64,000 nucleotides of DNA. Origin: Planctomycetaceae bacterium. GTDB lineage: Bacteria > Planctomycetota > Planctomycetia > Planctomycetales > Planctomycetaceae. The notes beneath the pieces are model-generated. The model ran no database searches. It was given only the letters and a program-made list of their open reading frames with translations, and was not told the origin of the DNA. The first letter of the stretch is position 1. Every line of letters begins with the position of its first letter. Where the stretch lies: NCBI GenBank assembly GCA_021732415.1, contig JAKFVC010000034.1, positions 46,022-110,021 of the forward strand. Direction: 5' to 3'. The position numbers and the translations under genes are program-made. Shown here piece by piece: positions 8,785 to 17,999 of the stretch.

Positions 8785-9378
8785 CTATTTCTTTTCAGCG
8801 AGGACCTTCAAAATCGCCTTGCTGTCGTCGGCGGCTTTGACTTCGGTATTCTTGAGAGCAATTTTGCCCTCTTTGTCGATCACGAAAGTCCAGCGGGCGG
8901 CGGATACTCCGCGGGTCAGCTTGACCTCTTTGCCTTCGACATTTTGGGTGATCGTGCCGCCCGGCTTCAGAGGAACTCCGAAGGCCTTGGCGACGTCGCC
9001 TTTCTCGTCAGCGAGCAATGTGAAGTTCAGTTCGTGGACGCGCTTGAAGATGACGTGATTCGCGACGGAATCACCGCTGACTCCAACGACCTGGACGCCT
9101 TGTTCTTTCAACTTGGCCATATCGTCGCGGAAACCACAGGCTTGCTTGGTGCAGCCACCGGTCAGATCGGCGGGGTAGAAATAAACCACGATCTGGTGCT
9201 TGCCGACGTGGTCTTCCGACTTCCAGGCTTTGCCGGAGTCGTCGACAGCTTCGAATTTCGGTGCGGCATCGCCGACTTTCAGGTCCACTTTGTCCTCCGC
9301 GAACAACACACTGCTACTCCACACGGCAGACACGGCGAAAGCCAACAGTCCCATCCACGCTTGTTTCAAGTGCATCAT
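8785..9378 (-). CDS. Exported peroxiredoxin (Bcp/AhpC-TSA type)
   Basis: A 197-residue thiol peroxidase of the bacterioferritin-comigratory-protein class with an N-terminal signal peptide ending near SSVLFAED. The thioredoxin fold carries VVYFYPADLTGGCTKQACGF, which holds the peroxidatic Cys in GCT and a possible resolving Cys five residues later (C-x4-C, alpha2 type). A later arginine lies in GVSAARWTFVIDKEGKI. It reduces peroxides in the periplasm or cell wall space using a thioredoxin-like donor. I start at ATG 9378, where AGGAG precedes at good spacing; a second ATG follows immediately. The frame upstream of it lacks a signal. The gene stands alone. Confidence 0.9.
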   Translation of the reverse strand: MMHLKQAWMGLLAFAVSAVWSSSVLFAEDKVDLKVGDAAPKFEAVDDSGKAWKSEDHVGKHQIVVYFYPADLTGGCTKQACGFRDDMAKLKEQGVQVVGVSGDSVANHVIFKRVHELNFTLLADEKGDVAKAFGVPLKPGGTITQNVEGKEVKLTRGVSAARWTFVIDKEGKIALKNTEVKAADDSKAILKVLAEKK

Positions 9379-9836
9379 CAGAGCTCCTACAGGTTCCTCG
9401 GGCACGGCGAGTGAACACCCACATCGCGGCGGTCCGAAGATTTTTTGAAGTTAACAGGTGTTGGTATATCAGATTGAAGATGAATCAGCGACTCCCGATG
9501 GATATTTGGTGGATGAGAATTTCTGTAGCCTGACTCTCCGAGTCGGGTGTGTGTCGTAGCCAAGCAGTTCGGACCTCGGATCGAAAGGATGGAAGGGCGA
9601 GGGACCCAGAGGGTACCCCGCCGAGCCTAAAGCGAGCATAATCTCGGAGTCCGCCGGAGGCATCGAATGGGGCCTCCGGCGGACGCCGACCTGCGGTCGC
9701 CTTAGGCTCGGCGGGAGCCTCGCCCTCCCACTTAATGGTTCTGCTACGACGAAAGTTGCATGTTGTCCATCGTGAGGTGGCAAGTTATGATTGAACCGAT
9801 CCAAAGCGCTGGAGTTCCCCAATACCGAGGTCCGCG
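9379..9836. other. Intergenic region with family C and family H repeats
   Basis: This 458-base gap between divergent genes has no convincing ORF. At 9525-9548 lies a single degenerate arm of repeat family H (GTAGCCTGACTCTCCGAGTC, then GGGT). At 9593-9732 lies a full copy of family C. Promoters for both neighbours must lie here, but none can be named. Confidence 0.6.
9593..9732. repeat. Family C palindromic repeat, copy 1
   Basis: About 140 bp. The left arm runs AAGGGCGAGG then CCGCCGAGCCTAAAGCGAGC and TCCGCCGGAGGC. The right arm runs GCCTCCGGCGGACGCCGACC then TTAGGCTCGGCGGGAGCCTC and GCCCTCCC. The left arm carries a short insertion (ACCCAGAGGGTACC). It matches the elements at 17867-17996 and 28711-28843. 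Confidence 0.85.
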
Positions 9837-11252
9837 ATGTTTGGTGTCAATCGTATTGAGTCCGGCCTGAATTCGTGGACGCGCCGCCAGTTGCTGCGTG
9901 TGGGGGCGTTGTCGTTCTCGGGGTTTGGGCTGACGGAATTATTGCGGTGGCGGCAACTGCAGGCTGCTGAAGAGCGCGAGATCCGACCGCGGGCGAAATC
10001 GTGCATTCTGATTTACCTGTTTGGCGGTCCGTCGCAGCTGGAGACGTTCGATCTAAAGCCTCTCGCTCCGGCTGATTTTCGCGGTGAGTTTCAGGCGATT
10101 CCCACCAATGTGCCGGGAATTTCCATCAGCGAACATTTACCGCTGTTGGCTCAGCAGGCCGATAAGTACGCGATCATTCGGTCGATGAATCACGAACATC
10201 CGCGGCATGGGTGGGGGTTGTATCACGCGTTTACGGGCAAGCGGCATAGCCGGCCCGACCTAGATGCTCCGCCGACGCCCGATGATCACCCGGGGTTGGG
10301 TTCCATCGTCAATTATTCGCTGTCTGGACGTGGGGGACTGCCGGCCGCGGTGACGCTGCCGCGCTGGAACAAGTTCAATGATCTGCCGGATGAATATGCC
10401 GGCGAGAAAGCGGGATTTCTGGGGAAATCGTTTGATCCGTGGTTGATCAGTGCGGACCCGAATGCGCCTGATTTCGGGATCTCGGGCATCGACTTGCCGG
10501 CAGGATTATCGATCGGGCGATTTGCCGAGCGGAACATGCTGCGGCAGCAATTGGGGAACCGCCTGGATGCCATGCTGGCATCGGGTTTGTCGCAGCAGCA
10601 TGACCTGTTGTATCGACAAGCGGTGGAACTTGTCGCTTCCCAGTCCGCCCGGCGGGCTTTTGAAATGGAGCGAGAATCGGCAGGCCTGCGTGAGCTTTAC
10701 GGGCGCCATCCGATGGGCCAGGGGTTGCTGCTGGCTCGGCGGCTGATTGAGGCGGGCACGACGCTGGTCACGGTGAATTGGCACAATGACGCCAGCGATG
10801 TGAAGTCGCCGTTCTGGGATACTCATCGCGATAATTTCAATTCGCTCAAGCAGCGCTTGTTACCTCCGACTGACCGAGCTGTGGCTGCCTTGTTGCAGGA
10901 CCTGAGCGATCGCGGGTTGCTTGATTCCACTCTGGTCGTGGTGACGGGTGAATTTGGCCGGACACCGCGGATCGGTCGCATTGTCATGAATGCCGCGACC
11001 GATGCGACGGGGCGCGATCACTGGCCGCACGCGTATTCGGCGCTCATTGCCGGCGGGGGTGTGCGAGGTGGCCAGGTTCACGGAGCGTCCGATGATCGGG
11101 CGGCATATGTCTCGCGCGATCCGGTCAGTCCCCCGGATCTGGTGGCGACGATTCTGTGGAGTCTGGGGATCGACCGGGAGACTGTGATTCAGGATCGATT
11201 GCGGCGTCCGCAGATGCTGTGCGAAGGGGAACCGGTTACGGCGTTGTTTTAG
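9837..11252 (+). CDS. DUF1501 family protein with Tat signal
   Basis: A 471-residue member of DUF1501 (COG4102, sulfatase/alkaline-phosphatase-like fold), a family strongly expanded in planctomycetes. The N-terminus has a Tat motif, RRQLLRVGALSFSGFG, so it is exported folded. The body has CILIYLFGGPSQLETFDLKP, the family's first motif with the metal-side residues. It is followed by EHLPLLAQQADKYAIIRSMN, HEHPRHGWG, VVVTGEFGRTPRI and the terminal RDHWPHAYSALIAGGG with the late His ligands. Most family members pair with a DUF1549/DUF1553 cytochrome-like gene, but none is next to this one. The substrate is unknown. Confidence 0.9.
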   Translation: MFGVNRIESGLNSWTRRQLLRVGALSFSGFGLTELLRWRQLQAAEEREIRPRAKSCILIYLFGGPSQLETFDLKPLAPADFRGEFQAIPTNVPGISISEHLPLLAQQADKYAIIRSMNHEHPRHGWGLYHAFTGKRHSRPDLDAPPTPDDHPGLGSIVNYSLSGRGGLPAAVTLPRWNKFNDLPDEYAGEKAGFLGKSFDPWLISADPNAPDFGISGIDLPAGLSIGRFAERNMLRQQLGNRLDAMLASGLSQQHDLLYRQAVELVASQSARRAFEMERESAGLRELYGRHPMGQGLLLARRLIEAGTTLVTVNWHNDASDVKSPFWDTHRDNFNSLKQRLLPPTDRAVAALLQDLSDRGLLDSTLVVVTGEFGRTPRIGRIVMNAATDATGRDHWPHAYSALIAGGGVRGGQVHGASDDRAAYVSRDPVSPPDLVATILWSLGIDRETVIQDRLRRPQMLCEGEPVTALF

Positions 11253-11493
11253 CGGCCCCGGTCTGTTGGGAATTTGGTTCGCGAGAATCAACGTAACTTC
11301 AAGCCTGCGAGAGCAATCCGCCTTGTGCTGGATGTTCGTGGTGCTGCATCTGATGGAGTTACAGACACATACCTTGGTCCGGTTCTGTCTGGAAGTTACA
11401 ATCAGGGTCGCGTGCGGCTGCCGGTGACTGGGCGAGTGAATCGTGCATCACCATCGCCGGCAGTAAGAAGGACTGTTCACAGGGAAGTCGATT

Positions 11494-14034
11494 ATGTCTC
11501 GTCCGATTTCGGCAGGTTGGCGTGTGGCGCTGGTCTTGTTGGTCTCGATTGGTATCTGGGGCTGCGGAGGCCAGGGTTATTCGGCCAAGGCGCAGGATAA
11601 GGCTCACAAGGGACCGGCGAATCGACTGGCCAAAGAGACCAGCCCGTATCTCTTGTTGCATGCTCATAATCCTGTCGACTGGTATCCGTGGGGGCCGGAA
11701 GCGTTTGAGAAGGCCAAGCGGGAAAAGAAACTGATCTTTCTGTCGATTGGCTATAGCAGTTGCTACTGGTGTCATGTCATGGAGCGATTGGTCTTCACCC
11801 GGACCGACATCGCCAAGTACATGAATGAGCACTTCGTTAACATCAAGGTGGATCGCGAAGAACGTCCGGATGTTGACGACATCTACATGACTTCGCTGCA
11901 GATCTATTATCGGGCGATTGGAAATCCGCAGGCGGGTGGCTGGCCGTTGTCGATGTTCTTGACCCCGGACTTGAAGCCGTTGGGAGGCGGGACCTACTTT
12001 CCTCCCGAGGACAAAGAGGGGCAACAGGGATTTCCGTCGGTGCTGCAGCGGATTCAAAAGGCGTGGACTGACACCCCCGAGGATTTGCTGAAGAACGGCG
12101 AAGCGCTGGCGAACATGTTGAAGACGACCGTGCGCGTGCGTCCGTCGCTGGTGCCCATCAAGTTGGACCAAGAGTTGGTGACGACGGCTGTGGACGAGCT
12201 GAAGGCGACGTTTGATACCGAGTTTGGCGGCTTCGACTATAACCCCGAGCAACCGAAGCGGCCGAAGTTTCCGGTACCTGTGAAGTTGAGTTTGCTCCAG
12301 AAGCATCTGCTGCAGCACCCCAAAGACCAGGGGGCTGAGATGTTGTATTTCACCCTGGACCATCTGGCGGCGGGGGGCATTCATGACCAGTTGGGAGGTG
12401 GTTTTCATCGCTATAGCACCGACCGGTTCTGGCGCGTGCCTCATTTTGAGAAGATGCTGTACGACAACGCCCAGTTGGCGGACGTGTATGTGGCGGCTTT
12501 CAAAGCGACCAACAATCCGCTGTATAAGTCAGTCGCCGAGGACATTTTTACGTTTGTGTTGCGTGATCTGACCGACGACCAGGGGGGCTTCTATTCGGCC
12601 TTGGATGCGGAGACGGATGGCGTTGAGGGTCAGTATTACGTCTGGTCGCGTGATGACGTGAAGAAGGCATTGGAGCCTGAGGATGTCCGGCTGTTTGGTC
12701 AGCATTATGGCATGCATCGCGAGCCAAATTTTGAACATGGCTATGTGCTGGAGGTCGTCCGGCCGATCTCGAAGTTGGCAGAGGAATTCAAGCTGACCGC
12801 GACTGAAGTGGATCAGCGACTGCGGGGCATTAATGCCAAGCTGCTGGCCGTTCGGGAGAAACGCGAGCCGTTGCTACGTGATGATAAGGTGCTGACCAGT
12901 TGGAATGGATTGATGATTCGGGCACTAGCCCACGGTGCGACTGCCTTGAATCGTCCTGAATATCTGCACGCGGCGGAGAAGGCCGCTACGTTTATCCTGT
13001 CGAAAATGCGGGATGACAACGGGCGATTGCTGCGGACCTACCGAGCTCAGGTGGCCAAGGTGCCGGCGTATCTGGATGACTTTTCATTCTTGATCGAGGG
13101 CCTGCTGGCATTGCACACTGCGAGTGGTGACGAGAAATGGTTGAATGCGGCGATACGATTGCAGGATCAACAGCAGAAGCTGTTCTGGGATGAACGTCAG
13201 CATGGCTACTTCTTCATGGGGACTGATCACGAGGAGTTGCTGGTCCGCATCAAGGATATGCACGATTCCGTGCTGCCGTCGGGGAATAGTGTCGCTGTCC
13301 GTAATTTGCTGCGTTTGGCCAAATTGGCGAACAAGCCGGAGTACCGTCAGCATGCCGAGCAGACTCTGGAAGCGGGGTCGCAGGTCTTGAAGGAGACGCC
13401 GCGGAGTGCCGTCAACATGGCCGTGGCGCTGAGTGAGTTTTTGATGGTGCCGGCCGCCAAGCTCGATGACAAGCAATCGAGCGTCGACGAAGACGCAGAC
13501 GAATCGGATACGGCAAAAATTATCCTTGTTGCTGGCCAGGAACCGGCTGCTGAGCCTCCCGCAAAGAAAAAGAAGGCTCCCGAATATGTGAAGGGGCAGG
13601 CTTTTCTGGAGTTCGACAAGTTGCCCTCGGACGGCAGTTGCGAGTTCTGCATTGTGCTGGATATTCAAGACGGCTGGCACATCAATCCGAATCCGGCTCA
13701 GGACGAAGCGGTGGCGACCGAGTTGACGTTTAAGTCGAAACTGAAATCGACGATCGATCAAATCATCTATCCGGAGCCTGAAGAGCACGAGGTCCCGGGG
13801 CTGAAGAAGAAGGTCCTGTATTACACCAAGCAGGTTGAGATTCGCGGGTTGGTTGAAGCGCCAGTCTCGGCTTTGGGGAAGGACGAGGAGCTGGAATTCC
13901 TCGTCAAGTATCAGGCCTGCAATAAAGATCGCTGTTTGCGTCCGGTGATCATGTCGCTCAAGGTGCCGGTTGCTGTTGCGAAGAAGGGCGAGAAGGTTAA
14001 GCCGATCAATAAGAAGGTGTTCCCGCCGCAGTAG
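11494..14034 (+). CDS. YyaL/DUF255 thioredoxin-domain protein fused to a DsbD-type N-terminal domain
   Basis: An 846-residue probable lipoprotein (signal ending IGIWGCGG). Residues about 44-200 form the thioredoxin-like DUF255 domain with [17 protein letters not shown] and the redox motif C90YWC93. Residues about 200-650 are the (alpha/alpha)6 barrel of the YyaL/SSP411 family ([28 protein letters not shown]). A charged linker leads to a domain from about 699 resembling nDsbD, with [10 protein letters not shown] and [12 protein letters not shown], where C809 and C814 form the CX4C-like exchange pair. An extra C716EFC719 is also present. The normal family length is about 650-700, so the C-terminal domain is an addition. 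Likely role: an envelope thiol-disulfide function. Confidence 0.88.
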   Translation: MSRPISAGWRVALVLLVSIGIWGCGGQGYSAKAQDKAHKGPANRLAKETSPYLLLHAHNPVDWYPWGPEAFEKAKREKKLIFLSIGYSSCYWCHVMERLVFTRTDIAKYMNEHFVNIKVDREERPDVDDIYMTSLQIYYRAIGNPQAGGWPLSMFLTPDLKPLGGGTYFPPEDKEGQQGFPSVLQRIQKAWTDTPEDLLKNGEALANMLKTTVRVRPSLVPIKLDQELVTTAVDELKATFDTEFGGFDYNPEQPKRPKFPVPVKLSLLQKHLLQHPKDQGAEMLYFTLDHLAAGGIHDQLGGGFHRYSTDRFWRVPHFEKMLYDNAQLADVYVAAFKATNNPLYKSVAEDIFTFVLRDLTDDQGGFYSALDAETDGVEGQYYVWSRDDVKKALEPEDVRLFGQHYGMHREPNFEHGYVLEVVRPISKLAEEFKLTATEVDQRLRGINAKLLAVREKREPLLRDDKVLTSWNGLMIRALAHGATALNRPEYLHAAEKAATFILSKMRDDNGRLLRTYRAQVAKVPAYLDDFSFLIEGLLALHTASGDEKWLNAAIRLQDQQQKLFWDERQHGYFFMGTDHEELLVRIKDMHDSVLPSGNSVAVRNLLRLAKLANKPEYRQHAEQTLEAGSQVLKETPRSAVNMAVALSEFLMVPAAKLDDKQSSVDEDADESDTAKIILVAGQEPAAEPPAKKKKAPEYVKGQAFLEFDKLPSDGSCEFCIVLDIQDGWHINPNPAQDEAVATELTFKSKLKSTIDQIIYPEPEEHEVPGLKKKVLYYTKQVEIRGLVEAPVSALGKDEELEFLVKYQACNKDRCLRPVIMSLKVPVAVAKKGEKVKPINKKVFPPQ

Positions 14035-14082
14035 ACGCGATCTGCATTGCTATTTGGTGTCCTTCAATTCAAAGAAAAGAAT

Positions 14083-14192
14083 TGGAACAGAAGGTCACGA
14101 AGTTCACAAAGCTTTGGGATCGGTAGTTGGTCCTCGCGCTTGCCCGTCCCGACGAAGAATCCAGGGGCTTACGCCGCCCGGCTCGCCTGATC
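14083..14192. repeat. Half elements of repeat families B and A
   Basis: Bases 14083-14110 (GGAACAGAAGGTCACGAAGT and following) match the right arm of the family B element at 44870-44897. Bases 14161-14192 (GGGGCTTACGCCGCCCGGCT then CGCCTGATC) match the right family A arm at 8651-8684 and are followed by a T-rich run. Together they look like the right half of the composite element found at 8461-8684. Confidence 0.65.
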
Positions 14193-14264
14193 AAGTTTTT
14201 CTACGCGTTTCTTTTTGTGCAAACCGGACGCTAGCGCGTGCCGGCTGATGGAAGGTTCAGGATA

Positions 14265-15143
14265 ATGCAGCGGTTGCAGACGGGGATTCCCGGGTTGGAT
14301 GAGATGCTGGGTGGAGGCTTGATTCCGGGAACTCTCACTGTGGTTTGCGGTGCGACAGGGATCGGGAAGACTCAACTGGGACTGCAGTGGTCGTACAACG
14401 GCAAGCACCAGGAAAATGAGCCTGGGATTTTGTTCGATCTAACGTCGCGCGGGGACTCGCAAAATCACCGGGACTATGCCCGGCGGTTGTTTGACTGGAC
14501 TCCGACTGAGCGATCTCCGGAGGATCCTGTGGAGGCGTTGGATGTCTTTATTCGCGAGAAGACTCGTCGCGACTATTTGCATATTTTCCAGCAGAGTGGC
14601 CGGCGTGTGACGCGACGCGATCTGGATGTCGATGGCTGGCGGGAATGGAAGATTGAGCTGGCTCGCAAGCTGGATTCGGCCATCTATTTCTTCTATGGCA
14701 ACTTTGTGCATGGCGTCCGGCGTGTGATCATCGACGGTGTCGAGCCGACCGAACGCGAGAGCGAATCGTTTCAGTTTCATTTGTTCGAATATGTCTATCA
14801 CCAGATCCTGCACAAGGATTTTGACTGGGTCGCGCGCGATCTGTTCCGTGTGCACTATCGAGCTAACGAGCCGCAGATCCTGCAGCACAGTTACAAGCAC
14901 CAGGACATCGGTTGTTTGTTGCTCTATACGACTCATGAGGTCATGTTGGATGACATGCTGGAACGGCCCATTGAGAGCGGTGATGTGCTGGCCAATGCGA
15001 ACACGATTATCCTGATGGGGAAGACTCGTGAGGGGGGGAAGATGGGGCGCGCCCTGCAAATTGCCAAGCATCGCGGGAGTGCCTGTGATGAATCGATTGT
15101 GCCCTATGAGATTACCACCAGCGGGTTGAGGTTGCTGCGCTAG
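14265..15143 (+). CDS. RecA/KaiC-like P-loop ATPase
   Basis: A 292-residue single-domain ATPase of the KaiC/RAD55/GvpD class. It opens with [20 protein letters not shown], the KaiC-type entry motif, followed by Walker [21 protein letters not shown] is the likely Walker B strand, and the end has [20 protein letters not shown] and KHRGS, as in KaiC-like cores. Between Walker A and Walker B there is a long region rich in charged and aromatic residues, and the paired catalytic glutamates of KaiC are not evident. An in-frame GTG at 14238 falls within a repeat fragment, so I use ATG 14265. No kinase or response regulator partner lies beside it. The role is unknown; a regulatory or membrane-linked ATPase is plausible. 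Confidence 0.78.
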   Translation: MQRLQTGIPGLDEMLGGGLIPGTLTVVCGATGIGKTQLGLQWSYNGKHQENEPGILFDLTSRGDSQNHRDYARRLFDWTPTERSPEDPVEALDVFIREKTRRDYLHIFQQSGRRVTRRDLDVDGWREWKIELARKLDSAIYFFYGNFVHGVRRVIIDGVEPTERESESFQFHLFEYVYHQILHKDFDWVARDLFRVHYRANEPQILQHSYKHQDIGCLLLYTTHEVMLDDMLERPIESGDVLANANTIILMGKTREGGKMGRALQIAKHRGSACDESIVPYEITTSGLRLLR

Positions 15144-15286
15144 ATTTGGACTGCGGTGATTCATCACCGCTTTCTAATTTGGAGCGAGGTCGAACCATCA
15201 GCGAGTCGAGTTCGTGCTCGATGTTGAGCTCTGGTTTGCCGATTTACCGGCATGGGAAAGCGGTGATGAATCACCGCAGTCCAAAT
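15144..15286. repeat. Family D inverted-repeat element, copy 1 (143 bp)
   Basis: Perfect 31-bp arms at 15144-15174 and 15256-15286 flank an 81-base spacer. The core of each arm, GCGGTGATTCATCACCGC, is itself a palindrome. The left arm begins directly after the stop codon of the ATPase gene. A second copy of the same total length lies at 39649-39791, with a recognisably related spacer in the opposite orientation. Confidence 0.9.
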
Positions 15287-15293
15287 GAAATGC

Positions 15294-16307
15294 CTACGCG
15301 TCCCAGCCGAGCAAATGTCGCATGCCGAGCCACGGTTGGATGTACGTCAGGAACGGCAGGCCATCGACCGTGGGTTCGCGCAGTCGTGTTACTCCATCGA
15401 CTGCGGGGCCGTGTTGCACGACGTGTTTGAGCAGCTTTTCCTCGTGTTCTAACGTCAGCGGGTGCAGGATGTCGATCTGGCCTCGCAATAACAGGGTCGC
15501 TGCGGCGAGGGCATAGCCGCCCCAGTTGCTGGTGCCGGCGACGATGTTCCAATCGGTCGCGATGCGGCAGGGGATCCGCGCGGAGTGGTCACCTTGCAGC
15601 CGGCGTGTCAGTTCTTCCCATGGGACGCAACCCATCCCGATTTCGTTGCCTCCGTCGCCGATGCCGATTTTTTTGATATCGGAATGCGTGGCCTGGCTGG
15701 CTTCGAACAGGCGATGCAACGGAGCGGTGTGCGCGTCGATGATTTCGCCGCGCATGTTGTGGCAGTGGTTCCAGGTTGAACTGGGGACAGATTGCAAAAA
15801 CGCCGATTCCGGGACCTCGCCCCCACGCGATTGAGCGGTGAGAGTTTCCAGCGTGTGACTGGGGCCGACTCGTTCCAAGGCGATCAGATGTGTCAGCTCA
15901 CGTCCCGCGGAGGTCTTCCAGAATTCGGAGGTCCATTCGTCAGATCCCAGCGGGCATTCCAGGACGTCGGTCTGAGGAAAGTCGAGCATCGACGCTGCGG
16001 CTCGAATTGCGGGGGCGCATAGAGTGTCGGTAATGACAACGACGCGGATACCGGACTGAGCAAACGCCGCCGCCAGAAAGAGTGAGCCCAGTGGTCCGTC
16101 GGTCTCGGCCGCCGGGGGATCGCCGCGCGGGATATAAAAGCCGGTCACGATGCCGACGCACTTGGCGTGTCCCGCCAGGTGGGCCGCTGCCGCGTGCAGA
16201 TGGCCCGGGCAGAGTGGACCAAACTGCTCCTCTGAACTGATGAGGCCACGGCGCGCCGGGTCACGGCGAATCAGGGCATCGAAATGAGAGATCAGTTCCG
16301 AAGACAA
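15294..16307 (-). CDS. D-glutamate cyclase-like protein (DUF4392)
   Basis: A 337-residue protein matching the D-glutamate cyclase C-terminal domain family (DUF4392; the mammalian member DGLUCY converts D-glutamate to 5-oxo-D-proline). Recognised features are VGIVTGFYIPRG near residue 51, DGPLGSLFLAAAFAQSGIRV, DIKKIGIGDGGNEIGMG near residue 210, which is the most conserved family motif, and VAGTSNWGGYALAAA near 257. No signal peptide is visible, so it is cytoplasmic. The role would be removal of D-glutamate, which in this organism could connect to wall turnover. The family call is firm from the GIGDGGNEIGMG motif; the reaction in this bacterium is inferred. Confidence 0.82.
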   Translation of the reverse strand: MSSELISHFDALIRRDPARRGLISSEEQFGPLCPGHLHAAAAHLAGHAKCVGIVTGFYIPRGDPPAAETDGPLGSLFLAAAFAQSGIRVVVITDTLCAPAIRAAASMLDFPQTDVLECPLGSDEWTSEFWKTSAGRELTHLIALERVGPSHTLETLTAQSRGGEVPESAFLQSVPSSTWNHCHNMRGEIIDAHTAPLHRLFEASQATHSDIKKIGIGDGGNEIGMGCVPWEELTRRLQGDHSARIPCRIATDWNIVAGTSNWGGYALAAATLLLRGQIDILHPLTLEHEEKLLKHVVQHGPAVDGVTRLREPTVDGLPFLTYIQPWLGMRHLLGWDA

Positions 16308-16393
16308 CGCCGGTTACTCCCGACTGGTTGGATTTAGTGCTGTCTTTCGGATTGTCATCTGCCTTCGCTGGAAAATCAACGAGCTCGGATGGG

Positions 16394-17800
16394 TCATTTC
16401 GCGGGCTTCTCGGACTTCAGATTCGAAACGAACGGGCCGCCGTATTGATCGCGGAGTGCGGTGGTTCGTTTTCGCAGTAGTTCGAGCGTCTCGGAATACT
16501 TCGGATCATCGATGAGATTATGGACCTCATCGGGATCGGCCTGATGATCATAGAGTTCTTCGACGAGCGGTTTTTGTTCGAACCAGCGGATGTAGGCGAA
16601 CCGCTCGTTGCGGACCCCTTCGCTCTTAGGGATGTTCGCGCGTTCGAAGAGGTGTTCGTAGAAAAAGTCGGTTCGCCATTCACTGGGTTTGTCGCCGTTC
16701 AGAAACGGTCGCAAGCTGCGGCCCTGATAGCCATCGGGAATTGTGAGACCGGCCAGATCCACGATCGTGGGAGCCAAGTCGACGTTGAGGCAGGTCTGAT
16801 CGACCGTTTTGCCGAGTTGTTCGGATTTGGCTCTCGGATCAAAGACGATGAGTGGTACGCGAACGGAGGGCTCATAGAGATACCACTTATCGGCCATGCC
16901 CCGTTCGCCCAGGAAATATCCATTGTCTGCGGTGAAGAGGATGACGGTTTGCTGGTCCAGGCCTCGTTGTTGGAGAGTTTCTCGGAGCCGGCCGACGACG
17001 CGATCGATGTCGCTGATCATGCGGTAATAGCCGCGAACCATCGTCTGATATTTTTGCGGCTCATCGAATCGCCAGTGAAATCGGATTCGGCTTTCGGACT
17101 CCTTTAAGAACTTCGGCTGTCGCTGGAAGAACTCGTCCGTCATCGTTTTCGGGACGGGAAAAACCGCGTCCTTGTAGAGTCCGTCGCTGGCTGGTGTCCA
17201 GAAATACTGTTGCGGTGCGCCGTCGGTGGCGTGGGGAGCGTTGAAGCTGAGCGAGAGACAGAACGGCTGCTTGGCGGTGCAGGAATTTACGAACTCGATG
17301 GCGCGGTCACCTTCGATGTCGGTGAGATGCTTTTGAGATCCATCCGCTTGTTTCTTGAAATAGGGGTTCTGATCGAGCGGGGCGAAATTGTCGAAGGCTT
17401 GAGACGTGGCTCCATCCTCGACGCCGACCCCAAACTTTCCGACGAAGCCCGTGCGATACCCGGCCTGCTTGAGCAACACGGGATAGCTGTGCCTCCAATG
17501 TTTGGCCGCGATCGGGTTATTGCGAAACGTGTAGCCGTGAGTCCGCTCATAGAGACCGGTGAGGATGGAAGCCCGGCTGGCGGCACAGATCGCCGTGGTG
17601 ACGAACATGTTGCGAAAACGCGTGCCGTCGCGTGCCAGGGCATCGAGGTTGGGGGTCTGGATGACTCGGTTTCCGGCGGCGCCGAGCATGTCGTACCGCA
17701 TGTCATCGGCGACGATTAGGATGATGTTCGGTGGAGGTGCGGCTTGGACATTGCTGAATGTGCCGCAGAGGATCAGGGCGAGAGTGATGCGTTGAATCAT
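16394..17800 (-). CDS. Exported type I sulfatase
   Basis: A 468-residue sulfatase (S1 family) with a cleavable signal peptide ending FSNVQA. Metal-binding Asp residues lie in LIVADDMRYD (D32, D33). The formylglycine site is C72-A-A-S-R, a C-x-A-x-R variant of the usual C-x-P-x-R. Further family marks are GYRTGFVGKFG, ILFTADNGYFLGERGMADKW with Asp/Asn metal ligands, and a C-terminal LYDHQADPDEVHNL. It would hydrolyse sulfate esters of polysaccharides outside the cytoplasm after maturation by a formylglycine-generating enzyme or anSME, neither of which is in the window. Planctomycetes carry many paralogues, so the substrate cannot be read from this sequence. Confidence 0.92.
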   Translation of the reverse strand: MIQRITLALILCGTFSNVQAAPPPNIILIVADDMRYDMLGAAGNRVIQTPNLDALARDGTRFRNMFVTTAICAASRASILTGLYERTHGYTFRNNPIAAKHWRHSYPVLLKQAGYRTGFVGKFGVGVEDGATSQAFDNFAPLDQNPYFKKQADGSQKHLTDIEGDRAIEFVNSCTAKQPFCLSLSFNAPHATDGAPQQYFWTPASDGLYKDAVFPVPKTMTDEFFQRQPKFLKESESRIRFHWRFDEPQKYQTMVRGYYRMISDIDRVVGRLRETLQQRGLDQQTVILFTADNGYFLGERGMADKWYLYEPSVRVPLIVFDPRAKSEQLGKTVDQTCLNVDLAPTIVDLAGLTIPDGYQGRSLRPFLNGDKPSEWRTDFFYEHLFERANIPKSEGVRNERFAYIRWFEQKPLVEELYDHQADPDEVHNLIDDPKYSETLELLRKRTTALRDQYGGPFVSNLKSEKPAK

Positions 17801-17866
17801 GTGGGGCTCGCTTGGATATCTTGTATCAACCAGTCTGAGGGCGGGCGTTCAAATTCGCTGCACGGG

Positions 17867-17996
17867 TTGGGAGGGCGAGGCTCCCGCCGAGCCTAAAGCG
17901 AGCTTTAGCTCGGAGTCCGCCGGAGGCTGAAGGTATGCCTCCGGCGGACGCCGACCTGCGGTCGCTTTAGGCTCGGCGGGAGCCTCGCCCTCCCAA
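17867..17996. repeat. Family C palindromic repeat, copy 2
   Basis: The outer arms TTGGGAGGGCGAGGCTCC (from 17867) and GGAGCCTCGCCCTCCCAA (to 17996) are perfect and continue inward through CCGAGCCTAAAGCGA and its complement to TCCGCCGGAGGC and GCCTCCGGCGGA. The element fills most of the gap between the ROK kinase stop and the sulfatase start on the minus strand, and ends within a few bases of the kinase stop codon. Confidence 0.9.
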
Positions 17997-17999
17997 ACT

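Noticed and set aside
11359..12444. Antisense ORF of 361 codons within the DUF255 gene
   Set aside because: The plus strand carries clear family motifs; the antisense product has none.
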